From Parietaria judaica (lineage: Eukaryota > Streptophyta > Magnoliopsida > Rosales > Urticaceae): a stretch of DNA of 64,000 bases. Location of the stretch: positions 38,577,201 through 38,641,200 of the forward strand of contig OX940861.1 of assembly GCA_954871525.1 (NCBI GenBank), in the 5' to 3' direction. The notes beneath the pieces are model-generated. The model was not told the origin of the DNA and did not search any database. It worked only from the letters and a program-made list of their open reading frames with translations. Position numbers and translations under genes: made by a program. Shown one piece after another: positions 46,932 through 57,193 of the stretch. Within the stretch, counting starts at the first letter, position 1. Every line of letters starts with the position of its first letter.

Positions 46932-49900
46932 CTAGTAGACAACACCGCGCTTCGCGCGGTGGCGAGAATATATCTCGTTTAAATTTAAATAAAAAAGTGG
47001 ATGAATTATTTAAATTATTTATATTATTTGTAAGGGAATCTTAATATCGCCAAATTCTTATTAAATATAAGTAGAAATTTTGTAGATTTTTTTAATTGAA
47101 TCATGAAAAACCAAAATATTATTTTTAAAATAACTGATAGTATAAGAATAAAAGACTTTGTCCAAATTTAATAATGTAAATTATTTAACTGGTTGTATAT
47201 AAATATTGAAACATTATGTATAAGTGAATAATAAATATAAAACAAAAGAATAATAAATTATAAATTTTATACTTCGAACCTCTTACTTTTGAATTCTTCA
47301 TATTTTAATATATGATTCCGCGTTAATTCATGAATACAACACTAATTTTCAATAAAGAAGGTCTTACATTCACATAATATAAATTTTCTAAATGAAATAA
47401 TCATACAACATGACCGCAATAGGACACGCGAAATGTGTATACCGCGGAAACTTAATATAATTATATACAATGCAAATATAATTATATACAATGCAAAATT
47501 ACTAACTTATTATATAATTTTTAGTACTAATTAATTTAGTTTCTTGCTTAATTCTCTTACCGGTAATTATTATGTTCAATCGATATAGCACTCGATTGTC
47601 AATGAAATTAATGGAGCGCTTGGTACTCTAAATAACGTATAATATTTCTTAACAATCTAAAAATAATTTTCAATGTAAATGAAACTTAGTGAAACTACAT
47701 TGTTCTTAACAATCTCAAAATAATTTCTTGACAATCTCAACTGTATACATATCCGGCTACGTTTATTTTGTAACGATTGTGTCGGGAAAAATTGGCCAGT
47801 AAAACTAATTTTCCCGGTGCTTTTCTTAAATTGTGCAAGTAAAAATACACAAACATGAATACATATAGATATTAAATATATTTAATTTTAGAGTTAATGA
47901 CACAAATTGATGATTCAGTGTTATGATTAAGTGACTCAAATGGTTCCCTAGTGTTAAATGGATGGAAAAATATTTTGCGTTAATGTTCGATCACTATCCT
48001 TTAAGAAGGGTTGTTTGTGTAATTAACACTTAATTATATGAAAACATAAACATGCATAAACTTATTCATAAATATACGTAATCATACTACACCGAGAAGA
48101 AGTAATTAACTCTTTCAAAGAACACGAAACCAAAGCGTGATATCGAGTTACCAACCCATGCGAGCTTGAGTGGGAATTCGTAGGGCAACAAAGCTGAATT
48201 GAAGAAAATTATTTTCAAAGGTAAACCAAAGCACCGAAGTACAAAGTGATGGTAAAGATAAAAAAAATATTTGACATGAAATCATTTTTAAGAGCTAACC
48301 AACTTCAAGAATCGGATTGTAAGTACTGGAACAACCCCGAGTATGGGGCGACTGCTCAATAATTGTGTTCGATGGTCCATAGATTACTCGAGAGACACTG
48401 TAGAATATGGGTTGCGGTGGATCACCGAAGGAGTTCCGCCTCTGCAAGTTTGGCGAGTGTTGCACGCGTTAGAGAAATAGTGGGTCTCTCCGTGTTGCCT
48501 GGAACTGCAAAGAGGTAAGGTTGAGAGTAAAAAGAACTCAAACTATTATACACCTAGCATATTGAAACACTAACAATAACACGGTGATGAACCGCTAACA
48601 ATAGTATTGAAAGAACAGCATCTATGGACTGAATAACTCAAATATCACGATTATCGTCTCTTATTGCTTGCAATGGAAACTTCAAGAAAACATATTTGAA
48701 CTCACCTGAGAGATGCCAGACAGGCGACCCATCGGCCGTATAAAAACAATTGGCAAAAAATTCAAGAAAAAAATGATAAATATTTTTTCCTTTTAAAAAA
48801 AACATGCAACCTACATTCTAACCATTGTTAAGGCCATATCTTCAGTTCCACCACATAATATTGTTAAGGAGTGTTCTTGAATATCAACCATTGTTTTAAA
48901 AGGCGTTTCCAAGGCGCGCCTTGAGGCGCGCCTCGGCGAGGCAAAGAGGCCAATCGCCTTTTTTAAGACGCCTTTCCACCGCAGCTCAAGGCGGACGCTT
49001 TGTCTCACGCATCACGCATTGAGGCGTGAGATTTCGAGGCGTGATATTGATGCGTTAACATTTTTAAATTGGGCTAATTAATTTTTTAAAATATTTAAAA
49101 AGCCCATATTCGTGTAACCTAATAAAAAACCCTAAAAGCCTCTTCGTATGTCTCATTAGTATTATTAATTACTATATATATAATATTATATGTGCTATGT
49201 CGATTTTTATTTTATGGTTATTATGAGTTTTTGAGACATTTTATGCTTATGAGACTTTTATGTTGTTTTGTTTTGGACTGATTGAGTTTTAGATTTATGT
49301 TATTTGAGGATTTTATTATACCTTATGTTATATATATTTTTATAATTATTTATATATTATAATATCGAGGCTTACGCCTCGATCGCCTTGAGGCTTACGC
49401 CTTGAGGCACGGAAGGAAAAACGCCTCGAGGCTAAAAACCGTTATTTAAAACCTTGATATCAACCGAACACATTTGAACTCTTTTGTAGCTACAATGTGA
49501 TGCACCAAATTTACAACTATTTGGAGTAGCTAACGATTGTTTATGTAGAAATAACATTAGATTAAGAGGAGAAACAATACAAATGAAATTAAAATTATAA
49601 GAAAAGAAGCTCAAAATCAAGGAATTGTTTTATTTTTATGATGATTAATTAATAATATAGACATTGAACCATGACATGGATTTCAAGATCCAAATGCTAT
49701 TCGAGTATAGGTGCGTATCACCTGTTCTTGTCGTTCCTTGAGAGCTTCGTGTTCCATTTGTTACGCAAGCTCAACCCAAATCTTAGATATACGAAAAAAT
49801 CTCACTTGCTTGCAATCTGCCAATGACAATTAAAATATTTGAGCATGTATCAAGTTCCACTCTTAGAATGACAATCTGCATGTCAAACTTTGTAATTTCT

Positions 49901-51250
49901 ATGAGAATTAAAAAGAGCCAGCTCAAATACTTACTCTTAGTAAGGTTCGTAACAATATAAATTACCATATGCCTTACTCTTTCCGAAATCTCTTTCATAA
50001 TCGCCTTGATCAACTTCTTAACCGCTTTTTCTTTGAACGAAAAATTCCGCTAATGAAGCATGAATCTGAGACCGAGTCCACTCTTCAACTTTTGCGTATT
50101 AACTCTATTGTGCAAAGAATAGAATATATATTAAATTAAGAATATAATCTACATTATCATCTATACATCCTTCAATCTAATTGAAAGAAACTCACCGACA
50201 AAGCGGAGAACTTACACTTGATTGAAGAAATTCCCCTGAAAAATCAACAAAACAAAAAAACAATATCAATAAATGAAAACAAACTCACCAGAAAAGATTG
50301 AACGGAGCTCTGGAATATAAAAATCACCGGGAAATCAACGAACTTATTTTTTATTTGAAAAAACAAAATCTACAGTCTGCACTTGAGTAAACCTTACAAT
50401 CCATGACTAAAATTCAATGTAATATCCTGATTGAAGGAATGCCCCTAAAAATCAACAAAAGGAAAAATAGATTCTCAAATTCAACTGTTTAACAAATTCT
50501 AACGCAAATGGAATTATGGAAACAATAATCCGGGAAGCGAAAACCTTGGTCGCCACTGCGAGAAAGAGGTGTCTCTGAAGACGTTCGCAGGGAGGGCTTC
50601 GTGTTGGCTCGGTTGATCGTAGCGAAGTAACCGTGGCGTCCTCGGAGATGAGCGACGCGTGTAGAAAAACGGCGACGGCGACGGCTGGAAAAAATGTAGT
50701 AAGGAACAAAGCGAGAGAAATGCAGCGTGAAAGAGGAAGTTGTAGGGACAAATAGAAGAAAGACGAAAAGTGTGGATGGAGAAGTGAAAAGTTAAATGGG
50801 TTTGAATGCAATGTCATTAAAGTTATAGTGTAAATGCAATGCCAATGTAATTGAATGGTTTTTTTTATTAAATCAAACATTAATGTGGTGAGTGGCGGTG
50901 ACCGATGAAAATATTCCTCCATAGCAATCCATAATGAATAGGGGAAGCCTTCATTTTAGTGAGATTTTGAGGATTGGTGAGATTCAAGGATTCTCAAATT
51001 CTTGTTTTTTGTATTGCCAAGTCATTGATCAAAAACTGTTCTAAATGAAGATTGTTAGCCTCTTTATTCATTCATTGAATAACCTTTTGAAATTCTTCTT
51101 TGTTTTTGCACAATAAATGAAGATTGTTAATGAATTGATCTTTTGAAGAAATTTTTTTTTCTAAATTCTATAAAAATAGAAAACTCAACTCTCTCTTGTT
51201 ACAACATGCCATGTCATCTACATGTGATTTTGCTTTTATATATATATAGA
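46932..51250 (-). mobile_element. Non-autonomous Helitron H2
   Basis: On the minus strand it starts TCTATATATAATAAAAGC (51250) preceded by A, and ends with an eight-base-pair hairpin CACCGCGC-GAA-GCGCGGTG (46961-46943), TTGTCTA, then CTAG (46935-46932). 4319 bp including a 568-bp hAT insertion (48889-49456). The interior is non-coding; a 156-codon minus frame at 50452-50922 shows no domain. A truncated Helitron-like 5' subterminus lies inside near 51010-51060. Confidence 0.66.
48889..49456. mobile_element. hAT element, CAWKGTTTTAAA termini
   Basis: Ends CATTGTTTTAAAAGGCG / CGTTATTTAAAACCTTG with exact 8-bp duplications ATATCAAC (48881-48888 and 49457-49464). Arms are full of GGCGCGCCTTGAGGCG and GAGGCTTACGCCTTGAGG palindromic phrases; the centre is AT-rich. 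568 bp, no transposase. Confidence 0.88.
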
Positions 51251-51537
51251 TATATAGAAGATTACGATAAGTGGCGCAATTGAATCACGGCATTAAGAAT
51301 AACTAGTGGACGTTCACCGCGCGAGCGCGGCGATAAAATAGATTAATGATTTGATGAAAATATAAAGATCAACATTCATATCAACCTCACCAATTTCTAA
51401 GACATTCAAAATAAATTACAACATAAAAAAATTAAAGAGTTCGTCCAATTTCTATAAAAAAAAAAAAACAAACAAACAAAATTGTCTGGCCGGTATAACT
51501 TTGATAAAATTAATAATAAATACATTTAAATAGATAA

Positions 51538-51540
<3 letters not shown>

Positions 51541-51586
<46 letters not shown>

Positions 51587-51587
51587 C
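51541..51587. repeat. (AT)n microsatellite
   Basis: About 47 bp of uninterrupted AT dinucleotides inside Helitron H3. Confidence 0.95.
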
Positions 51588-53543
51588 CTTATCAAGGTAA
51601 TTTATTGTAATACAAAAATAAAATAATTAGTCGATATTTTCAATTAAAAACTTAATCGCATTAACTCACAGTTTTTACCAAAGAGACATAACGAAATTAA
51701 TGATTTAGAAGTTGGCTTTAAAAATACTATTTTTCAATTTGATCCTAAGAAAAACGACATAACTGATGTATACACGTATAGGAACTTTCTTTAAAAAAAC
51801 ATTTTGATATTTTTATATCATTAATATCTATTACATGAAAAAGAAAAAAGCCAATATATTATGAATTTTTGTTACCCGAAGTATGTCTCTCTTTTCTCTC
51901 ACATTATATTCATTATTGACATTGCTCATTTTGTAGCACAATTCTTATTAAGGGAAGAAAAAAACGAAGAGATAATTTAACATAAGCCCAATTATCTACC
52001 TTTTAAAAAATGTGAATTACTTGAGTTTTTTTTTTTAAGTTTTTTTTTTCTAACTTACTTCACTTTGATTAATGTTTGTTAAACCAAAGAAACACTACCC
52101 ATCATTTTTATTAACTTGTTTTTTGGGATACACATTTTTATTAATGTCGTTAATGAATATCATGGTCAAGTAAAGTAGCTCTCCACTATTCTTTTTCCAT
52201 AATCACCATATGATTTTTACAACTCATCATTTTTATTAACTTGTTTTTTGAGATACACATTTAATAATAATCAATCAAGAGAAATATATCAATGTAGGCT
52301 TTCAAAATTTTAAGGCAACAACAAAAGATTGGTACTATCTCATATTTTCAAAATCGCAAGGAAAAAATATATAAGAAAAAAAAAATTGATGAGTTAATTA
52401 TGGCTATGTCAATTATTTTGTAAATACAGACTTCTATGTTTTTTTAGGAAATGTAGATTTCTTCCCTTGGAAACTTATTTGTCATATTGCAGACTTCTAT
52501 TGAAAAGACAATGATTAGTCTTTTTTATTTTAGTCATCTTAAAATATCATGTTTTCAAGAAAAAAATATAACTTTTTCTATATCATAAATAAAAATATAT
52601 CAAAGTAAATAGCTCATTTCATAGTTGCAATATTTCTCCGTGCTCAGTCCGCCGCTTGGTATCGTCGTCGTCGTTGTCCCCTTAGCTTCATTCATGCTCA
52701 AGAATAATTTCAATTCCCCCAGAAGAGAACGTCTTTAGCTCACAAATCATATTCCGATGAGAAGCCATATTCAACTAAGCAAAGCATATTTTCAAAAACA
52801 TTAGTAGATATTTATTATGACAAAGAACATGGCTTTCTTATATCGTCATTTTGAAATGTGCATGATCTGCGGAAAACCAAAAAAATGAAACAAACTAAGA
52901 GCTATCATTAAATATACATTTTTTGTGGTTACAATATTGTTATAAGTTTTCACGTCTAATAATCAAGTTGATTGAGTCGTCGGAGTACGTACCGTTGTTA
53001 ACCTCATGGCAACAGCTCGTTGATTTTGAACTGTTCCATGGCATAGTTGAAGAAAGAAGACAACAACTATATGATGGGAACAGATGCATAGCACTTTCAA
53101 ATTTTCTTACCCGAAACTAAAATTTAATAATACCATTAGACGAAAACATATTATTGAACATATCAAATACATAAGATATATGATCGAGCAAAACCTGTCG
53201 GTGAGTGGTTGGCTTTCGCCGCAGTGGCGAGACTCATGAAACATGATGCTGGACATTTGAGCAACCCAGCATTATAGTCATCGACAGCTTCATTATCTCG
53301 ATCTCGAAAGCGATGATGATCTTACGACCCTTTCAACAGAGTATCAGATGTATGAGACTATGAGTCGATGTGTGGTCGAACGTTTATGGTGTTGGCCTAA
53401 TTGCTAGCTATTGAGTATGTTATATATGCTGTCATGAATTAATTTACATTTAATTTGATTTTAAATGCTTTGAATTCTTAGTTTTCCTACTGATTGTATA
53501 AGGGATCAATAAATTTATAGTGAGAAACTGAAAATTAAAAGCA

Positions 53544-54405
53544 TCTATATATATATATAAAAGGAAGGTTTTTCCAACATGATTTGGCACAACCACAAAC
53601 CAGCAATATAGATTCATATTTTCTCACAATTTTATATATTTTAAACCATAAAATCATTACTTTAATGTCTCATTCAATTTTGTAATTATTTGCAATTAAG
53701 TGCATATAAATTGAATATATATTATTCCTTACGTTTTTTAAACGTATCTTAGAAACAATTTAATAGGTTGAGGAAAAAAAAACTAATAGGAATATCAGTG
53801 CATGCAATTAACCACAAGTTAAATCACACTACAGAAGAAACGTCTAATCAAATTTAGAAACAATTGAATGCATTCTATTGCCTTTTGAATTTTGATATGC
53901 ACCAATTTATTTCATTTGTAATATAATAAAACAATTTATGAGACTAAATTTATAATTATCTTTTTAATTTATAGTAAAAAACTTGAAAAATAAGTTAAAG
54001 TAAAAAACTTGAAAAATTAAGAAATGGGAATACATTATATATATAGAGAGAGATTTAGTAAACCGATTGTTTGACATGTTAAAAATAAACATAGGAAAAA
54101 AAATTAAAAACTAAAAAGTAGTAAACAAATTGTATGGCATGGAAAAAAAAAACTAAGGAGAAGTGTATTAAAAAACATAAAAAAGTTAGAAAATAAAAGT
54201 CTAAGATACGTTTTTTAAAATGTAAGGAATAATATATATTCAATTTGTATGCACTTAATTGCAAATAATTACAGAATTGAATGAGACATTAAAGTAATGA
54301 TTTTGTGGTTTAAAAAATATAAAATTGTGAGAAAATATGAATCTCTATTGCTGGTTTGTGGTTGTGCCAAATCATGTTGGAAAAACCTTCCTTTTATATA
54401 TATAC
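53544..54405. repeat. Large inverted repeat, arms about 210 bp
   Basis: The left arm (about 53557-53765) starts AAAAGGAAGGTTTTTCCAAC. The right arm (about 54195-54403) is its near-exact complement, ending GTTGGAAAAACCTTCCTTTT. Arms share GATTTGGCACAACCACAAAC and TTGCAATTAAGTGCAT phrases and are separated by about 430 bp. The outer ends resemble Helitron 5' starts facing each other. Confidence 0.8.
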
Positions 54406-54873
54406 TAAATTTATAATTATCTTTTTAATTTAAAGTAAAAAACTTGAAAAATAAGTTAAAGTAAAAAACTTAAAAAATTAAGAAATTGGAATACATTATA
54501 TAGAGAGAGAGAGAGAGATTTAGTAAACCGATTGTTTGACATGTTAAAAATAAACATGGGAAAAAAAATTAAAAACTAAAAAGTAGTAAGCAAATTGTAT
54601 GGCATGGAAAAAAAAAACTAAGGAGAAGTGTATTAAAAAACATAAAAAAGTCAGAAAATAAAAGTCTAAGATACGTTTTTTACAATGTAAGGAATAATAT
54701 ATATTCAATTTGTATGCACTTAATTGCAAATAATTACAGAATTGAATGAGACATTACAGTAATGATTTTATGGTTTAAAATATATAAAATTGTGAGAAAA
54801 TAGGAATCTCTATTGCTGGTTTGTGGTTGTGCCAAATCATGTTGGAAAAACCTTCCTTTTATATAAATATAGA
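53944..54873. repeat. 465-bp tandem duplication
   Basis: Unit 1 (53944-54408) and unit 2 (54409-54873) both begin CTAAATTTATAATTATCTTT and end CCTTCCTTTTATATA. They are nearly identical; the same minus-strand 61-codon frame recurs 465 bp apart (54264 and 54729), with a few substitutions and one changed microsatellite (GA run). Confidence 0.88.
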
Positions 54874-55073
54874 TTTTTCTTCATAATATTTCCCTACACC
54901 ATATTTACTTATTCTTTGTTTACGTCGATTGCTTAGAGTTATGCAAATTTTATAAATTTATGTACCCTCTTATGCAAAAACTGAAAAATCGTGGTGAAAG
55001 ATCATTAATAATAAAAACTTTTTTTTGTTATTTCTTTTTCTATCATATGGCTTTTAAGAGAAAGGATAGGTAT

Positions 55074-55215
55074 CAGGGCCGGCCCAACCCTTTTTGGGAC
55101 CTTGGGCAAATCATTAAAATGAGGCTTTTTTTTTTCTTCGAAGCATGTACTACGGTATTGCAGAAGCTATGTGGTATTGCAAAATTTATGTAATACGCAT
55201 TAATAGACTATTCTA
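55074..55215 (+). mobile_element. Truncated CAGGGCCGGCCC MITE (copy 2)
   Basis: Starts CAGGGCCGGCCCAACCC and stops at GACTATTCTAAAA, where it is fused to the next tandem unit. The same truncated copy recurs at 55682-55823. Confidence 0.8.
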
Positions 55216-55681
55216 AAAAAAAAAACTAAGGAGAAGTGTATTAAAAAACATAAAAAAGTTAGAAAATAAAAGTCTAAGATACGTTTTTTAAAATGTAAGG
55301 AATAATATATATTCAATTTGTATGCACTTAATTGCAAATAATTACATAATTGAATGAGACATTAAAGTAATGATTTTATGGTTTAAAATATATAAAATTG
55401 TGAGAAAATAGGAATCTCTATTGCTGGTTTGTGGTTGTGCCAAATCATGTTGGAAAAACCTTCCTTTTATATAAATATAGATTTTTCTTCATAATATTTC
55501 CCTACACCATATTTACTTATTCTTTGTTTACGTCGATTGCTTAGAGTTATGCAAATTTTATAAATTTATGTACCCTCTTATGCAAAAACTGAAAAATCGT
55601 GGTGAAAGATCATTAATAATAAAAACTTTTTTTTGTTATTTCTTTTTCTATCATATGGCTTTTAAGAGAAAGGATAGGTAT

Positions 55682-55823
55682 CAGGGCCGGCCCAACCCTT
55701 TTTGGGACCTTGGGCAAATCATTAAAATGAGGCTTTTTTTTCTTCGAAGCATGTACTACGGTATTGCAGGAGCTATGTGGTATTGCAAAATTTATGTAAT
55801 ACGCATTAATAGACTATTCTAAA
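55682..55823 (+). mobile_element. Truncated CAGGGCCGGCCC MITE (copy 3)
   Basis: Second truncated copy in the 608-bp array, with the same fusion at its 3' side. Confidence 0.8.
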
Positions 55824-56290
55824 AAAAAAAAACTAAGGAGAAGTGTATTAAAAAACATAAAAAAAGTTAGAAAATAAAAGTCTTAGATACGTTTTTTAAA
55901 ATGTAAGGAATAATATATATTCAATTTGTATGCACTTAATTGCAAATAATTACATAATTGAATGAGACATTAAAGTAATGATTTTATGGTTTAAAATATA
56001 TAAAATTGTGAGAAAATAGGAATCTCTATTGCTGGTTTGTGGTTGTGCCAAATCATGTTGGAAAAACCCTCCTTTTATATAAATATAGATTTTTCTTCAT
56101 AATATTTCCCTACACCATATTTACTTATTCTTTGTTTACGTCGATTGCTTAGAGTTATGCAAATTTTATAAATTTATGTACCCTCTATGCAAAAACTGAC
56201 AAATCGTGGTGAAAGATCATTAATAATAAAAACTTTTTTTTTTGTTATTTCTTTTTCTATCATATGGCTTTTAAGAGAAAGGATAGGTAT

Positions 56291-56501
56291 CAGGGCCGGC
56301 CCAAGCCTTTTCGGGACCTTGGGCAAATCATTAAGATGAGGCTTTTTTTTTTCTTCGAAGCATGTACTACGGTATTGCAGGAGCTATGTGGTATTGCAAA
56401 ATTTATGTAATACGCATTAATAGACTATTCTAAAAGAAGGCTTATTTTAAACCAGGACCTTGTGCGACCGCCGAACTTGCCCAAAGGTTATGCCAGCCCT
56501 G
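56291..56501 (+). mobile_element. Full-length CAGGGCCGGCCC MITE (copy 4)
   Basis: Starts CAGGGCCGGCCCAAGCC and ends CTTGCCCAAAGGTTATGCCAGCCCTG (last 12 bases GCCAGCCCTG-type). About 211 bp. It is the parent of the truncated copies in the tandem array; no matching 8-bp duplication remains, as expected if the left flank was duplicated. Confidence 0.8.
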
Positions 56502-56988
56502 CTTGAATCTCATGTACCCAGTAAGTGAACAACACGATCGAGAGGTTACATGTTATAAGTAACAATGCATAGAACCATCAAGTTGGGACACTTCTGTATC
56601 GCCTCATCAATCTCGAATGGTCATCATCCTCAACACGCGAGGTAAAAAGGTCATAGATTTCCCTTTTATATTAATATATGAATTGCTATTGAAGATTTTG
56701 AAATAAGCATAAAACTAAAGTTTGTGAGAATAAATTACATACCGTCCATGGAACAAGACCACAATAGATATTGTCGCGGCGGTGGTGGCAAAAGAAAAAT
56801 CGTAATCGAGCGCAGAAAACATGCTCAAGTGTATCCTTACGTGCTCGTCGTATTTTTTGACGTCCAATTCAAGCTTTTCATTGATGATGGCCGTTACATC
56901 GTAAGTTTGACAGAGCCCCGTGAATAAACAGGATGACGATAGTGGAGATCTTTGCGCCTTGAACAAGTCCGACCCCCAATATGATATT
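56502..56988. other. Spacer between MITE copies
   Basis: About 490 bp with open frames on both strands (56715-56966 minus, 56724-56927 plus) and a GGCGGTGGTGGC stretch. Nothing recognisable is encoded; composition resembles the GC-richer Helitron interior stretches. Confidence 0.35.
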
Positions 56989-57193
56989 CAGGGCCGGCCA
57001 ACCTTTTTTGGGACCTTGGGCGAATCATAAAAATGAGGCTTTTTTTTCGGAGCCTGCAATACGGTATTGCAGGAGCTATACTGTATTGCAAAAGTTATGT
57101 AATACGCATTAATAGACTACTCTAAAAGGGACCTTATTTTAAACCTGGACCTTGGGCGAGCACCCAACTCGCCCATAGGTTGGGCCGACCCTG
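56989..57193 (+). mobile_element. CAGGGCCGGCC MITE (copy 5)
   Basis: 205 bp from CAGGGCCGGCCAACC to GGTTGGGCCGACCCTG. The interior is GGACCTTGGGCGAATCAT, two GGTATTGCAGGAGC-like phrases, AATAGACTACTCTAAAAG, then CCTGGACCTTGGGCGAGC. No 8-bp duplication is evident. Confidence 0.82.

Larger units (their letters stand above)
51303..54873 (-). mobile_element. Helitron-like element H3
   Basis: The 3' end on the minus strand is very clear: hairpin CCGCGCTCGCGCGG (51330-51317), ten bases, CTAG (51306-51303), then T. The 5' end is ambiguous because the start-like sequence TCTATATTTATATAAAAGGAAGG has been copied several times to the right; the first with the full TC is at 54873. Inside are an (AT)n run (51541-51587), AT-rich DNA and part of a large inverted repeat. 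Non-coding. Confidence 0.5.
54606..56433. repeat. 608-bp tandem triplication
   Basis: Three nearly identical units of about 608 bp lie at roughly 54606-55215, 55216-55823 and 55824-56433. Corresponding ATGTACCCTCT sites lie at 54960, 55568 and 56177. Each unit joins the Helitron-end sequence (AACTAAGGAGAAGTG...) to the 5' two-thirds of a CAGGGCCGGCCC MITE. Junctions fall in A runs (ATTCTAAAA / AAAAACTAAGG), and only the last unit continues into the intact MITE end. Confidence 0.88.

Noticed and set aside
50452..50922. 156-codon minus frame
   Set aside because: Lies inside Helitron H2; Ser/Leu-rich with no domain, and similar GC-richer stretches occur in other Helitron bodies.
56989..57193. 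8-bp target duplication for MITE copy 5
   Set aside because: Flanks ATGATATT and ATAAGTAT match at only half the positions.
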